Source of the DNA: Tepidisphaeraceae bacterium
GTDB taxonomy: Bacteria; Planctomycetota; Phycisphaerae; Tepidisphaerales; Tepidisphaeraceae
Reading direction: 5' to 3'
NCBI GenBank assembly: GCA_035998445.1
Contig: DASYHQ010000059.1
Location: forward strand, 1-64,000
DNA length: 64,000 bases
The translations under genes and the position numbers were made by a program. The notes beneath the pieces are model-generated. The model saw only the letters and a list, made by a program, of their open reading frames with translations. It ran no database searches and was not told the origin of the DNA. Within the stretch, counting starts at the first letter, position 1; each line of letters begins with the position of its first letter. This document shows positions 26,178-35,169 of this stretch, one piece after another.

Positions 26178-27839
26178 CTACCGCTCCACGTAAAACGACT
26201 TAAAACTCACCATGTTCCGCACGTTCTGCGGGATCCCCTTCACGTTGTCGCGGTGCAGATAAGAATTGACGTAGTAGTACATTGGCAGGATCGGGGCCTC
26301 GTCCAGCAGCAGCCGTTCGGCCTTCTCGAAGTGACGCATGCGAATGGCAGGGTCCGTTTCGTTGGCGGCGGCGTCGCAGAGGGCGTCATAGGCGGGGTTG
26401 ATCCAGGCCGCGTCGTTGTTCTCGGCGACGCTGCGGTACTTGTCGGTGAAGGTCGACGGGTCGTTGTAGTCGCCGAACCAGCTGGCCCGGGCGATCGAGT
26501 AGTCCTTGTTGTGCAGCCGCTGGCGGAAGACCTTGATCTCCACGCCTTCCAGCGAAATGCTGATGCCGAGGTTGGCCTTCCACTGGTTCACGACGCTTTG
26601 GGCGATGTCGCCGTGCTGCATGCCGGAGTTGAACAGGATCGACAGCGCCGGAAATCCTCGGCCATCAGGGTAGCCCGCCTCGGCCAGCAGCTTGCGGGCA
26701 CCGGCGACGTCAAACGGCGGGCCGTCGGGGCTGTTGTAGTCGGCGAACGCGCCGCGCGGGATGTACGTGTCGGCCGGTTGCTCGCCCATGCGGGTGACGT
26801 TGTCGACGATGATGCGCTTGTCCACCGCCATGCTCAGCGCCCGGCGCACGCGCGGGTCGGCCAGCGGGTTGGGCTTGCCGTCGGCGAACTTCGCGTTGCA
26901 GTTGAACGAGTAGAAGTAGGTGCCGAAGCTCGGGAAGACGCGAAGGTCGTTGCGCTCGCCCTTCAACACCTTCTCGCGCAGCTCGGAGGCGATGTCACCG
27001 GTAACCTCCGCCACCCAATCAACGCCGCCCGTCTCGTACATCAGGAACGCCGGGTGCATAGAGGCGCTCACCTGCTCGATCACGTCGCTCTTCACGTTGG
27101 CGTGATCCCAGTAGTGGACGCTCTTCTCCATCCTCAGTCGCTTCTTGAACTCCCACTTCGTCAGCATGAACGGGCCGTTGGTCACCAGCGGCAGGTCGCG
27201 CGTGAACTTGGGGTCGTACCGTGTCACGCCCCCGCTGCCCGTATCGCGCCGGACGTGCCGCTTCATCGAGGCTTCGTGCAAGGGGAACATCGGTGGGAAC
27301 GCGCACAGATCGGCAAAGTAAACGACGGGCCGTTCAAGCGTCACCCGCAGGGTACGGTCATCGATGACTTTGATCCCCACGTCGTCGAAGTCGGCCGTTT
27401 GTCCGCCAACGATTGCATCACTGTACGGGCCGGCGTTCTTGATCACGCGCAGCAGGTACGAGTAATCGCCGGGATCGTCCAGCATGCGCTTCCACGCAAA
27501 CACGAAATCGCGCGGAGTCACCGGGTCGCCGTTGTTCCACTTCGCGTCCGGCCGGAAGTGAAAGGTCCACTGCTTCTTGTCGGGCGACACGTCGATGGTC
27601 TCGGCCACGCCCGGCACCGCCTTCAGCGTCACCGGATCAAGCTGGTACAACCCTTCCCACAGCGCGTAGCCCACGCGGATGTCCTGCATCCACGACATGC
27701 CCTTCGGATCGAGCGTGTTGATGTCATCGCGATTGACGAACGTGAAGTCCGCCGGCCGTTCCGTCGCCGACCCGGACCAGGTCATCGCGACGATCAACGG
27801 CACCAGCAACACCAGCGGCGCGAGCAGGAGTGAACGCAT
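26178..27839 (-). CDS. Peptide ABC transporter substrate-binding protein (SBP family 5, OppA/DppA-like)
   Basis: A 553-residue exported protein. The N-terminus MRSLLLAPLVLLVPLIVAM is a signal peptide or anchor, with no lipobox Cys visible. Typical SBP_bac_5 blocks are FVNRDDINTLDPKGM, WTFHFRPDAKWNNGDPVTPRDF near 90-110, NGPFMLTKWEFKKRLRMEK near 220, and RRALSMAVDKRIIVDNVT near 325-342. It would bind oligopeptides outside the cytoplasmic membrane. No permease or ATPase genes are adjacent, so it is an orphan. It precedes yraN on the same strand. Confidence 0.9.
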   Translation of the reverse strand: MRSLLLAPLVLLVPLIVAMTWSGSATERPADFTFVNRDDINTLDPKGMSWMQDIRVGYALWEGLYQLDPVTLKAVPGVAETIDVSPDKKQWTFHFRPDAKWNNGDPVTPRDFVFAWKRMLDDPGDYSYLLRVIKNAGPYSDAIVGGQTADFDDVGIKVIDDRTLRVTLERPVVYFADLCAFPPMFPLHEASMKRHVRRDTGSGGVTRYDPKFTRDLPLVTNGPFMLTKWEFKKRLRMEKSVHYWDHANVKSDVIEQVSASMHPAFLMYETGGVDWVAEVTGDIASELREKVLKGERNDLRVFPSFGTYFYSFNCNAKFADGKPNPLADPRVRRALSMAVDKRIIVDNVTRMGEQPADTYIPRGAFADYNSPDGPPFDVAGARKLLAEAGYPDGRGFPALSILFNSGMQHGDIAQSVVNQWKANLGISISLEGVEIKVFRQRLHNKDYSIARASWFGDYNDPSTFTDKYRSVAENNDAAWINPAYDALCDAAANETDPAIRMRHFEKAERLLLDEAPILPMYYYVNSYLHRDNVKGIPQNVRNMVSFKSFYVER

Positions 27840-27935
27840 GATGCATCACGATACGCGCGCCCGCGATGGAATGCGACCGAATTGATGTGGGGGCGGGTCA
27901 ACGGAACGCGCTCGGATACGCCCGGATACCCAAGA

Positions 27936-28040
27936 TGTCATCCCGAACGGGAGCGGTAGCGACCTGAGGGATCGGCACAGCAGAGGATTACCGACACTTC
28001 GAGATCCCTCAGGTCGCTACCGCTCCCGTTCGGGATGACA
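27936..28040. repeat. Inverted-repeat element, family C copy
   Basis: TGTCATCCCGAACGGGAGC at the left and GCTCCCGTTCGGGATGACA at the right are exact reverse complements. Inside, GCGACCTGAGGGATC faces GATCCCTCAGGTCGC. Only about 30 central bases are unique. It lies between the LutA-like gene and the SBP gene. Confidence 0.9.
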
Positions 28041-28088
28041 GACTTTACGTACCTGCGCGACCCGAAAAACAGCGCTTAACGTGAAGCC

Positions 28089-28841
28089 CTAGAACGCCGT
28101 CATGTCGATCCCCATCGCGTCGGCCATCAGCTCGGCGAAGTGGCGCACGCGGGCGTTGCTGCCGGTGCGGTGGCACATGCCGGCGATGTTCATCGAGCAG
28201 CCGGCGTCGTTGCAGACGACGGTCGCGGCGCCGCTCTTGTTGATGCAGTCGATTTTGTCCTGCACGATCGCCCCACTGATGGCCGGGTACTTCACCGCGA
28301 ACGTCCCACCGAAGCCGCAGCACTGGTCGGTGCGTTCCAGCGGGCGGAAGTCGACGTTCCCCATCTGCCGCAGCATGCGGACGCCCTCGTCCTTCACGCC
28401 AATGCCGCGCAAGTGGCACGTGTAGTGATACGTGACGGCCTCAGCCGTGGGCAGCTTCAGGTCCGACAGGTCGACCTTCAGCACCTTGTTCAGGAACTCG
28501 ACGAACTCGTACGTCTTGCCCGCCACCTTGTGCATGGCGTGGCTGTAGGCGGGGTCGTCCGTCAGCAGTTGCTCGTACTGCTCGCGCACCATCGCGCAGC
28601 ACGACCCGCTGGGCGAGACGATGTAGTCGTACTCTTCGAACGTGCTGACAAACTTCCGCGCGAGCTCGGCCGCCTCGGGGTGGAAACCGTTGTTGAAGAA
28701 GGGTTGGCCACAGCAGGTCTGCGATTTCGGAAAGACGACCTCGCAGTCGAACCGCTCGAGGATCTTCGTCACCGCGACGCCGACGTGAGGGTAGAACTGA
28801 TCGGTCAGGCACGTGATAAAGAGCGCAACGCGACGCGGCAT
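28089..28841 (-). CDS. LutA/YkgE-like (Fe-S)-binding oxidoreductase subunit
   Basis: A 250-residue protein with two cysteine-rich CCG domains. The first has FITCLTDQFYPHVG, SQTCCGQPFFNNG near 40-52 and SPSGSCCAMV near 76. The second has HYTCHLRGIG near 140, DQCCGFGGTF near 172-181 and CNDAGCSMNI near 203. Such domains bind Fe-S or serve heterodisulfide- and lactate-type dehydrogenases. In most bacteria the protein works with LutB and LutC for L-lactate oxidation. Neither is adjacent here, so the partner is unknown. It is divergent from phoH. Confidence 0.85.
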   Translation of the reverse strand: MPRRVALFITCLTDQFYPHVGVAVTKILERFDCEVVFPKSQTCCGQPFFNNGFHPEAAELARKFVSTFEEYDYIVSPSGSCCAMVREQYEQLLTDDPAYSHAMHKVAGKTYEFVEFLNKVLKVDLSDLKLPTAEAVTYHYTCHLRGIGVKDEGVRMLRQMGNVDFRPLERTDQCCGFGGTFAVKYPAISGAIVQDKIDCINKSGAATVVCNDAGCSMNIAGMCHRTGSNARVRHFAELMADAMGIDMTAF

Positions 28842-29315
28842 GCCTTCAGTGTAGCGCCGATCGACCGCGCGTCAATATGAGCGACTTCGATCATATAATT
28901 TGTACCTGCTATCGATTGCGGTTTCGGTCGGGGGCCGTCGGGTCTGCGATACCGCAAGCGGTAGCGACGCAAAAGCCATCACGATCGTTCGCAAATTTGC
29001 CATTGCAATCACGCCACCTTGCCCACGTGATTCTTTCGACGTGCCTGCCTACCATTTCGCATGATCATTCCCACATGATTTACCCCACCCCGTTCCCCAA
29101 GTCTGTGGATGGGCTCGCCGTAACCGTCTGCCACAGATGAACCTGCGGCCATCGTTGAAATCCCCTGTCGCCCGGCCGATCCGCTCTCGACAAATTTCTT
29201 TCGTGCGACCACAATATCGCTTAATCGCTGGCCCTGTCGCAACGATGGACAGGCGTAGGATCAGGTTCGATTTGTGGCGCGTATGTTTCGAATTCGAACT
29301 GGCAGATAAACACCC
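28842..29315. other. Divergent spacer between the LutA-like gene and phoH, no gene seen
   Basis: The spacer is notably AT-richer than its surroundings. It holds a TATAAT at 28894-28899 on the plus strand without a good -35 partner. A short open frame from 28877 lacks a ribosome binding site and family features. It probably contains the promoters of both genes and the 5' leader of phoH, but none can be fixed with confidence. Confidence 0.4.
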
Positions 29316-30254
29316 GTGAACCTCAGCATTACGTTAGAACAACCTGACAAGAAGCTCGCCCTCTTCGGCTCGGCCGACAAGTACCTGCGGTTGATCCGCG
29401 ATACGTTCGGCGTGCAGGTGGTGAACCGCAACGACGAGCTGCGTCTTTCCGGTGACTCCGACCAGGTCTCCCGTGCCGCAGCGGTCCTCGACCAGATGCA
29501 GCGCAAGCTGCGCCGGCAGGACTGGCTGACCCCCGAGGACGTCGGCACCGCCATCAGCCGTGCCCACGACGCCGAGCGCGAACGCACCGCCGACGAGATC
29601 GACGTCTACGCCAAAGGCCGCGGCGTAAAGCCCAAGACCGAGGGCCAGCGCAAGTACATCGAGGCCGTCCTCAATCACGACCTGACGATCTGCACCGGCC
29701 CCGCGGGCACGGGCAAAACTTATCTCGCGGTCGCGGTGGCGGCGTCGTTCCTGAAGCAGGGCAAGTGCAAGCGCATCGTGCTGGTCCGCCCTGCCGTCGA
29801 GGCGGGTGAACGGCTCGGCTTCCTGCCGGGCGACTTGCAGGCCAAGGTCAACCCGTACCTGCGCCCCCTGTTCGACGCGCTGCACGACATGATGGACGCC
29901 GAGCAGGTCAAGCGTTTCATGATGAACGACGTGATCGAGGTCGTGCCGCTCGCGTTCATGCGTGGCCGTACGCTCAACGACAGCGTCATCATCCTGGACG
30001 AGGCCCAGAACACCACAGCCAGCCAAATGCTGATGTTCCTGACACGCCTGGGTCACGACAGCCGGATGATCGTCACCGGCGACGCCAGCCAGGTCGACTT
30101 ACCCGACGGCACGCGCAGCGGCCTGGCCGACGCGCTCGACAAGCTACGCGGCATCAAGGGCATCGCCCGCGTGGAACTGGACAAGTCCGACATCGTCCGC
30201 CATCGTCTCGTGCAGAACATCGTCAATGCGTACGAAAGGCAGGAGAGCCATTAG
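29316..30254 (+). CDS. phoH: PhoH-family ATPase
   Basis: A 312-residue protein from a GTG start. The N-terminal KH-like part is at residues 1-85. The PhoH ATPase core follows with Walker A GPAGTGKTYLA near 130-140, VRPAVEAGERLGFLPGDL near 160-180, and Walker B SVIILDEAQNTT near 225-236. GDASQVDLP is a sensor-like motif. PhoH proteins are linked to RNA processing and ribosome maturation, often next to ybeY. The order phoH-pgpH-ybeY-corC here matches that conserved neighbourhood. The spacer to pgpH holds a family D element. Confidence 0.95.
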   Translation: MNLSITLEQPDKKLALFGSADKYLRLIRDTFGVQVVNRNDELRLSGDSDQVSRAAAVLDQMQRKLRRQDWLTPEDVGTAISRAHDAERERTADEIDVYAKGRGVKPKTEGQRKYIEAVLNHDLTICTGPAGTGKTYLAVAVAASFLKQGKCKRIVLVRPAVEAGERLGFLPGDLQAKVNPYLRPLFDALHDMMDAEQVKRFMMNDVIEVVPLAFMRGRTLNDSVIILDEAQNTTASQMLMFLTRLGHDSRMIVTGDASQVDLPDGTRSGLADALDKLRGIKGIARVELDKSDIVRHRLVQNIVNAYERQESH

Positions 30255-30270
30255 CGCGGCGTAGAAACTA

Positions 30271-30383
30271 TCCCCTCCCCCGGTACGGGAGAGGGTTAGG
30301 GTGAGGGTGATTTCGGACTGCTGACGGTTCTCGTCGTTACGAATCAACCTCACCCAGCCTCTCCCGGAGTACCGGGAGAGGGG
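30271..30383. repeat. Inverted-repeat element, family D, between phoH and pgpH
   Basis: TCCCCTCCCCCGGTACGGGA with GAGGGTTAGGGTGAGGGTG at the left faces CCTCACCCAGCCTCTCCCG and AGTACCGGGAGAGGGG at the right, leaving about 30 unique bases. The element fills nearly the entire 157-base gap between two genes that are normally cotranscribed. Confidence 0.85.
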
Positions 30384-30411
30384 CCGGAGCGTCTGATCGG
30401 TTCTTACATTT

Positions 30412-32700
30412 ATGTTCTGGTCCTCCAGCAAAACCCCCTCCCGCCGGGCCGAGATCCGCAACAAGCGGCCGGACGCCGACCGCACGTTCATCACCGTGCT
30501 GCGCGAACAAGGCGCGCTGCCCACGGTAGCGGTGGCGATCGTCTTCCTGATTGTGGCGTCGGCGATCATGACGCTGCGGCGGGACGTGGTGCAGTGGCGC
30601 CCAGGGCAGGCGGTGCCTTACGACATCGTCAGCCGGGTCGACTTCACGTTTTCCGATCCTGACGTGCTTGCACAGAAACGCCGCGAGGCCCGCGAGGCCA
30701 CGCCGAGCGTCTACCGGTCGAACGGCGACGTCTGGACGCCGCTGCAGGAAATGCTGATGTCGCTGCCCGATCGGGTGGATGGCGACTCCGTTGCCGCCCT
30801 GCCGCAACCGTTGCGCGAGGCGTTGGACCCCGGTTCGATCACGGCGCTCCGGCAGATCAACACGAAGGAGCGCCGCCGGCAGTACGAGAAGAGCGTCGAG
30901 GATTACACGCGCGAGCTGGCCAATCACCCCGACACGCACGTCGGACGCGTCATTCCATTGATCGTGCTCGACAGCGCCAGTCGCAAGCAGGACGCGCTGG
31001 CCAGCCGGAGAATTGCCCTTGAAACGATCGGCCTCGTTGAGCCCGGTTGGACGTATACGGTCGAGGACCCCGAGTTCATCAGCCTGGCCACCAAAAAGGC
31101 CAACATGTTCTTCCGGTTGGACCTTGAGTCGAAGATTGCGATTCTCACCGCTGCCCTGCTGAAGCCCACACACGTGCTGGACGAGGTGGCGACCAACGAG
31201 CGACGCAACGAGGCCGAGCGCAACGTCCCCAGCACCGCCGGCGACGTGCGGTACCCCGCCAACACCATCCTGGTCGCCCGCGACAAGGGCGTGATTGAAC
31301 CGAAGGACTGGCAGTTGCTGCGGGATGAGAACCGCCACTTCATCGCCAGCCTCGGTGACCGGCGGGCGGTCTTCGCACAACTCGGGACGGTTGGGTTCGT
31401 CTTGCTGCTGACGGTGATGCTGTCGGCTTACGTGGCGATCTTCCAGCCTCGCGTCGTACGCAACTACGCACGGGCCTTGGGCATCGCCGGACTGCTGAGC
31501 GCGATGCTGCTACTCGCGCAGCTGGCGGGCATCGGCAGTGGGCAGGTTTACCTGTTCGGCACGGCGCCCGCGATCCTGGCGGCCATGATCCTCACGCTCG
31601 CCTACGACCGCCGTTTCGCGTTGGGCGTGGCGTCGATGCTGGGCATGCTGATTACGTTCGGCTTGGATCAGGGCATTGAGTTCTTCCTGATCCTGGAGAC
31701 CGGCGTCGTCACCAGTTGCCTGATGCTCACCGACGTGCGTAACCGTGGGAAGCTGATCGAGGTTGGTGGCGCCACCGCCTGCGCCATGATCGCCGCCACC
31801 GCCGCCGCGGGCGCGCTGAACATGGACCCGCTGCGGTTCGTGGCCTACAACTGCCTGTACACGGGCGCAGCGGGTCTGGCGGTCGGGTTCATCGTGCTGG
31901 GCATCCTGCCGTTCATCGAACGGACGTTCCGCATTACCACGAGCATGACGCTGCTGGAACTGGCCGACGCCAGCCACCCCCTGCTGCGTCGCCTGGCAGT
32001 GGAAGCCCCCGGCACCTACAGCCACAGCCTGAACGTCGCCACGCTCGCCGAAGCCGCCGCCGAAGCAATCGGTGGCAACTCGCTGCTCTGCCGCGTCGCC
32101 GCGTACTACCACGACGTCGGTAAGATCAACAAGGCCGACTACTTTGTGGAGAACCAGTCGGGCGGTGAGAACCGCCACCTGAACCTGTCGCCATCGGTGA
32201 GCCTGCTGATCATCATCGGCCACGTGAAGGACGGCATCGAACTGGCCCGTGAATACAACCTGCCCGCCAGCGTGCTGCCGTTCATCCAGCAGCATCACGG
32301 CACGACGCTGGTCGAATACTTTTACCATCGCGCCTGCACGCAAAAGGACGGCGACCAGCCTGCCATCAGCGAGACGCAGTACCGCTACCCCGGTCCCAAG
32401 CCGCGCAGCAAGGAAGTCGCGATTGTGATGATCTCCGACGCCGTGGAAAGCGCCACCCGGGCAATGAGCGAGCCAAACCACAACCGCGTGGAAATGCTCG
32501 TGCACGAGTTAACGATGAAGCGCCTGCTGGACGGCCAATTGGACGAGTGCGACCTGACGATGCGTGACTTGGAGCGGATCGAACGCGCGCTGGTCAAGAC
32601 GCTGCTGGGCATCTACCACGGCCGCATTGCCTACCCCAGCACCTCGAGCCTGCAAGCGACGGCGACGCCAACGGCTGGACCGAACATGCGGACGGCATAA
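30412..32700 (+). CDS. pgpH: 7TM-HD family phosphodiesterase PgpH (c-di-AMP type)
   Basis: A 762-residue membrane protein. A first membrane helix at about 40-60 is followed by an extracellular 7TMR-HDED domain (about 70-310). A bundle of seven helices (about 320-510) and a cytoplasmic HD domain (about 535-700) follow. Metal residues are in GTYSHSLNVA (H), AAYYHDVGKINK (HD), HVKDGIELA and QQHHGTTLV. PgpH enzymes hydrolyse cyclic di-AMP to 5'-pApA. A c-di-AMP role here is inferred from the family; the cyclase is not in view. YbeY follows after a repeat. Confidence 0.9.
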   Translation: MFWSSSKTPSRRAEIRNKRPDADRTFITVLREQGALPTVAVAIVFLIVASAIMTLRRDVVQWRPGQAVPYDIVSRVDFTFSDPDVLAQKRREAREATPSVYRSNGDVWTPLQEMLMSLPDRVDGDSVAALPQPLREALDPGSITALRQINTKERRRQYEKSVEDYTRELANHPDTHVGRVIPLIVLDSASRKQDALASRRIALETIGLVEPGWTYTVEDPEFISLATKKANMFFRLDLESKIAILTAALLKPTHVLDEVATNERRNEAERNVPSTAGDVRYPANTILVARDKGVIEPKDWQLLRDENRHFIASLGDRRAVFAQLGTVGFVLLLTVMLSAYVAIFQPRVVRNYARALGIAGLLSAMLLLAQLAGIGSGQVYLFGTAPAILAAMILTLAYDRRFALGVASMLGMLITFGLDQGIEFFLILETGVVTSCLMLTDVRNRGKLIEVGGATACAMIAATAAAGALNMDPLRFVAYNCLYTGAAGLAVGFIVLGILPFIERTFRITTSMTLLELADASHPLLRRLAVEAPGTYSHSLNVATLAEAAAEAIGGNSLLCRVAAYYHDVGKINKADYFVENQSGGENRHLNLSPSVSLLIIIGHVKDGIELAREYNLPASVLPFIQQHHGTTLVEYFYHRACTQKDGDQPAISETQYRYPGPKPRSKEVAIVMISDAVESATRAMSEPNHNRVEMLVHELTMKRLLDGQLDECDLTMRDLERIERALVKTLLGIYHGRIAYPSTSSLQATATPTAGPNMRTA

Positions 32701-32714
32701 GTGTGCGGTCCGAG

Positions 32715-32853
32715 CCGTAGCATGGGCGTCTCGCCCATGCGTGTGGTAGTGCCAAGAAAAGTTTCTTAGTGGCCGCCATTCCAGTCGAAGCGGTCCGCCA
32801 CTAGAAGAACGCGATTCCAATCTACAAGCATGGGCGAGACGCCCATGCTACGG
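32715..32853. repeat. Inverted-repeat element, family A copy 6, between pgpH and ybeY
   Basis: The outer flanks are CCGTAGCATGGG and CCCATGCTACGG, where the other copies have CCGTGGC and GCCACGG. The single-base change is present in both arms in complementary form. The element starts 15 bases after the pgpH stop. Confidence 0.9.
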
Positions 32854-32876
32854 TAGGCCCGACGCTCCCTAATCTG

Positions 32877-33377
32877 ATGCCTCTCACCATCACCGCCACC
32901 CTCGGCAAAGCCTTCGTCCCGCGGTTACGAAAGTACCTGAAGAAGGCCATCCCGCTCGTCCCCAACGCTCCAGAAGAAATTTCGCTGGCGCTGGTGAACG
33001 ACAAGCTTATGTCCGAGCTGCACCAGCGGCACCTGAACATACCGGGCCCAACTGACGTGCTGACCTACGAACTGGATCATGACACCACCGGCTGGTGTAT
33101 TGCGGGGGAAATCGTGGTCTGCGTGCCCGAGGCGAAGCGGCAGGCGAAGGAACGGGGCACGACAGTAGATAACGAATTACTGCTTTACGCTTTACATGGT
33201 GTGTTGCACCTGGCGGGGTTCGACGATAGAACCGAGCGGTTGTTTCGTGAGATTCACACCATGGAAGACGATATCCTGACCCGTATTGGGGTTGGGCCGG
33301 TGTTCAAGCCTGCCGCCAAGGCCACTGCGCGTGTTACGGGCCGTCGTCGCAACCGCACGAGGGCCAGAGCCGACTGA
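32877..33377 (+). CDS. ybeY: Endoribonuclease YbeY
   Basis: A 166-residue protein with SLALVNDKLMSELHQRHL (residues 38-55), GPTDVLTYEL near 60-69, AGEIVVCVPEAKRQAK near 80 and the zinc motif HGVLHLAGFDD near 109-119. In E. coli YbeY the last ligand is His (H-x3-H-x5-H); here that position is Asp. The C-terminus is a basic Arg/Lys/Ala tail (TARVTGRRRNRTRARAD). It acts in 16S rRNA 3'-end maturation and rRNA quality control in the cytoplasm. The stop overlaps the next start in TGATG. Confidence 0.93.
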   Translation: MPLTITATLGKAFVPRLRKYLKKAIPLVPNAPEEISLALVNDKLMSELHQRHLNIPGPTDVLTYELDHDTTGWCIAGEIVVCVPEAKRQAKERGTTVDNELLLYALHGVLHLAGFDDRTERLFREIHTMEDDILTRIGVGPVFKPAAKATARVTGRRRNRTRARAD

Positions 33378-34660
33378 TGTCACCACTGCTTAACTTTGCC
33401 GCCATCGCCGTCGCAGGCGTGGGTTCGCTGTACTTTACGTCGTTAACCTACGCCCTTCGTGAGCTGTCGCGCGCGCGCTTGAGCGACTACTTCGACAAGA
33501 CCGGCGACGACCGCTGGCTTGAGCCAACGATGGAGAAGCAGGACGACCTGATCCTCGTCACCGCCATTGGTCGGATGTTCTGCAACCTGTTCATCCTGCT
33601 GACGATCCTGGTCGCGTTCAGCCACACCGGTTGGGCGATGTGGCAGCAGTACCTGTCGGCCGTCATCGTGGCGGCGATCTACACGGGCATCGTCTCGGTC
33701 GCGCTGCCGCACGCGCTGGCCCGGCACATCGGCCACGCGATCGTTGGGCAGTCGGTGCGATTCCTTCACTTGATGCGCGTGCTGCTGGCGCCGTTGACCG
33801 CCCTGCTGCTGTGGGTGGACAAGGTCGTCAGCCGCATGGCCGGCGGCGACGATCCGGAAGTGGAATCCGACCAATTCGAACAGGAGATCCTCTCGGCCGT
33901 CGAGGAGGGGCAGAAGGAAGGCATCGTCGGCGAGCAGGAACGGGAGATGATCGAATCGGTCATCAGCTTCCGCGACACCACCACCGGCCAGATCATGACC
34001 GCCCGCCCGGAGGTGGTCGGCATCGACATCGGCGCCACGCTCGACCAGGTGAAGCAGATGCTGGAAGAGTCGGGCCACAGCCGCCTGCCCGTCTTCCGCG
34101 GCACGCTCGACCAGATCGTCGGCATTCTGTACGCCCGCGACCTGCTGAAGCACCTCGGCCTGCCCGCTGATAAGTTCGACATCAAGTCCGCCATGCGGCC
34201 GGCGTTCTACGTGCCGGAAACCAAGCCCCTCAGCGATTTGCTGAACGACTTCCGCCTGCAGAAGGTCCACCTTGCCGTCGTCCTCGATGAGTACGGCGGC
34301 ACCGCGGGACTGATCACCATCGAAGACATTTTGGAAGAACTCGTCGGCGACATCTCCGACGAACACGAGCCGGCCGAGCCCGCGATGATGAAGCGCCTCG
34401 ACGACCAGACCTGGGAGGCGGACGCCCGCGTCTACATCGACGAGCTCAACCGCGTGACCGGCACCAGCCTCCCCGAGGACGCGGGCTACGACACGCTCGG
34501 CGGCTTCGTCTCCACCACCATGGGCCGCATCCCCGAAACCGGCGCGACGTTTGAAAGCGAGAACGTGAAGTTCACGGTCTTAGACGCCGAACCGCAGAAG
34601 GTGAACCGCGTGAAGATTGAGTTCGCCCTCCAACCCGCCGAGGGGCCCACGGGGTTGTAA
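33377..34660 (+). CDS. CorC/HlyC (CNNM-type) membrane protein with CBS pair
   Basis: A 427-residue protein. The N-terminal DUF21/CNNM membrane domain has helices at about 2-22, 60-85, 92-115 and 130-150. Two CBS domains (about 205-330) follow, with IMTARPEVVGID and LAVVLDEYGGTAGLITIEDILEELVGDI, the family signature. The CorC_HlyC domain is last (TWEADARVYIDELNRVTG to the end). CNNM homologues are implicated in magnesium or cobalt efflux; the substrate here is not known. It overlaps ybeY by one base, so translation is coupled. Confidence 0.92.
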   Translation: MSPLLNFAAIAVAGVGSLYFTSLTYALRELSRARLSDYFDKTGDDRWLEPTMEKQDDLILVTAIGRMFCNLFILLTILVAFSHTGWAMWQQYLSAVIVAAIYTGIVSVALPHALARHIGHAIVGQSVRFLHLMRVLLAPLTALLLWVDKVVSRMAGGDDPEVESDQFEQEILSAVEEGQKEGIVGEQEREMIESVISFRDTTTGQIMTARPEVVGIDIGATLDQVKQMLEESGHSRLPVFRGTLDQIVGILYARDLLKHLGLPADKFDIKSAMRPAFYVPETKPLSDLLNDFRLQKVHLAVVLDEYGGTAGLITIEDILEELVGDISDEHEPAEPAMMKRLDDQTWEADARVYIDELNRVTGTSLPEDAGYDTLGGFVSTTMGRIPETGATFESENVKFTVLDAEPQKVNRVKIEFALQPAEGPTGL

Positions 34661-34744
34661 GCTCCGCCTTATTCTTACCCATTACTGGCCGCGCGCGATC
34701 GCGCAGACCGCAGTTCGCCATGTTCATCCCAAAAGGGGGCACGC

Positions 34745-35146
34745 TTGTTCAAGACGATTCGGATCGCAGTGTTGTTGCTCGCCTTGTTCGCGGCCGCCGA
34801 TGGTTGCCGGCGCAATCCGGGCTATCTCGATCCGCCTGCGCCGCTGACGGAACTGGCGGTGTTGCGTGGAGTCGACCAGACGTACATCCAGGTGATCGAC
34901 AACGCGAAGGTGATCAGCGGCATGTCGATGCACGCCAGCGGTGGCAATGAAGTGAAGGTGACCGGCGGCACGCACCGGCTGCGCGTCTACACGATGGCCA
35001 AAGGCATGCAGCGGGCCGCGATGCAGCACGAGTTCACGTTCGACTTTAAGGCGGGACACCGCTACCAACTCTCGCCGGCGGAAGATTCCGTGTCGGCACT
35101 GGCCGTTCGCGACCTGACGGCCGGTGTCACCGTGAACGTCAACTGA
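34745..35146 (+). CDS. Small lipoprotein, first of three related lipoproteins
   Basis: A 133-residue product from a TTG start, with GGGGG about seven bases upstream. The signal peptide MFKTIRIAVLLLALFAAADGC ends at a lipobox-like Cys, so it is probably membrane-anchored. The mature part has VTGGTHRLRVYT near 76-87 and FDFKAGHRYQLSP near 102-114, a pattern also seen in the next two proteins and similar to PEGA-like surface domains. The function is unknown. It is convergent with the second copy. Confidence 0.65.
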   Translation: MFKTIRIAVLLLALFAAADGCRRNPGYLDPPAPLTELAVLRGVDQTYIQVIDNAKVISGMSMHASGGNEVKVTGGTHRLRVYTMAKGMQRAAMQHEFTFDFKAGHRYQLSPAEDSVSALAVRDLTAGVTVNVN

Positions 35147-35169
35147 TCGTCCCGCGGCATTCCCGGTGT

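Noticed and set aside
28877-29140. 87-codon frame in the phoH-LutA spacer.
   Set aside because: No ribosome binding site, mixed composition, and no recognisable motif. More likely leader or promoter sequence.
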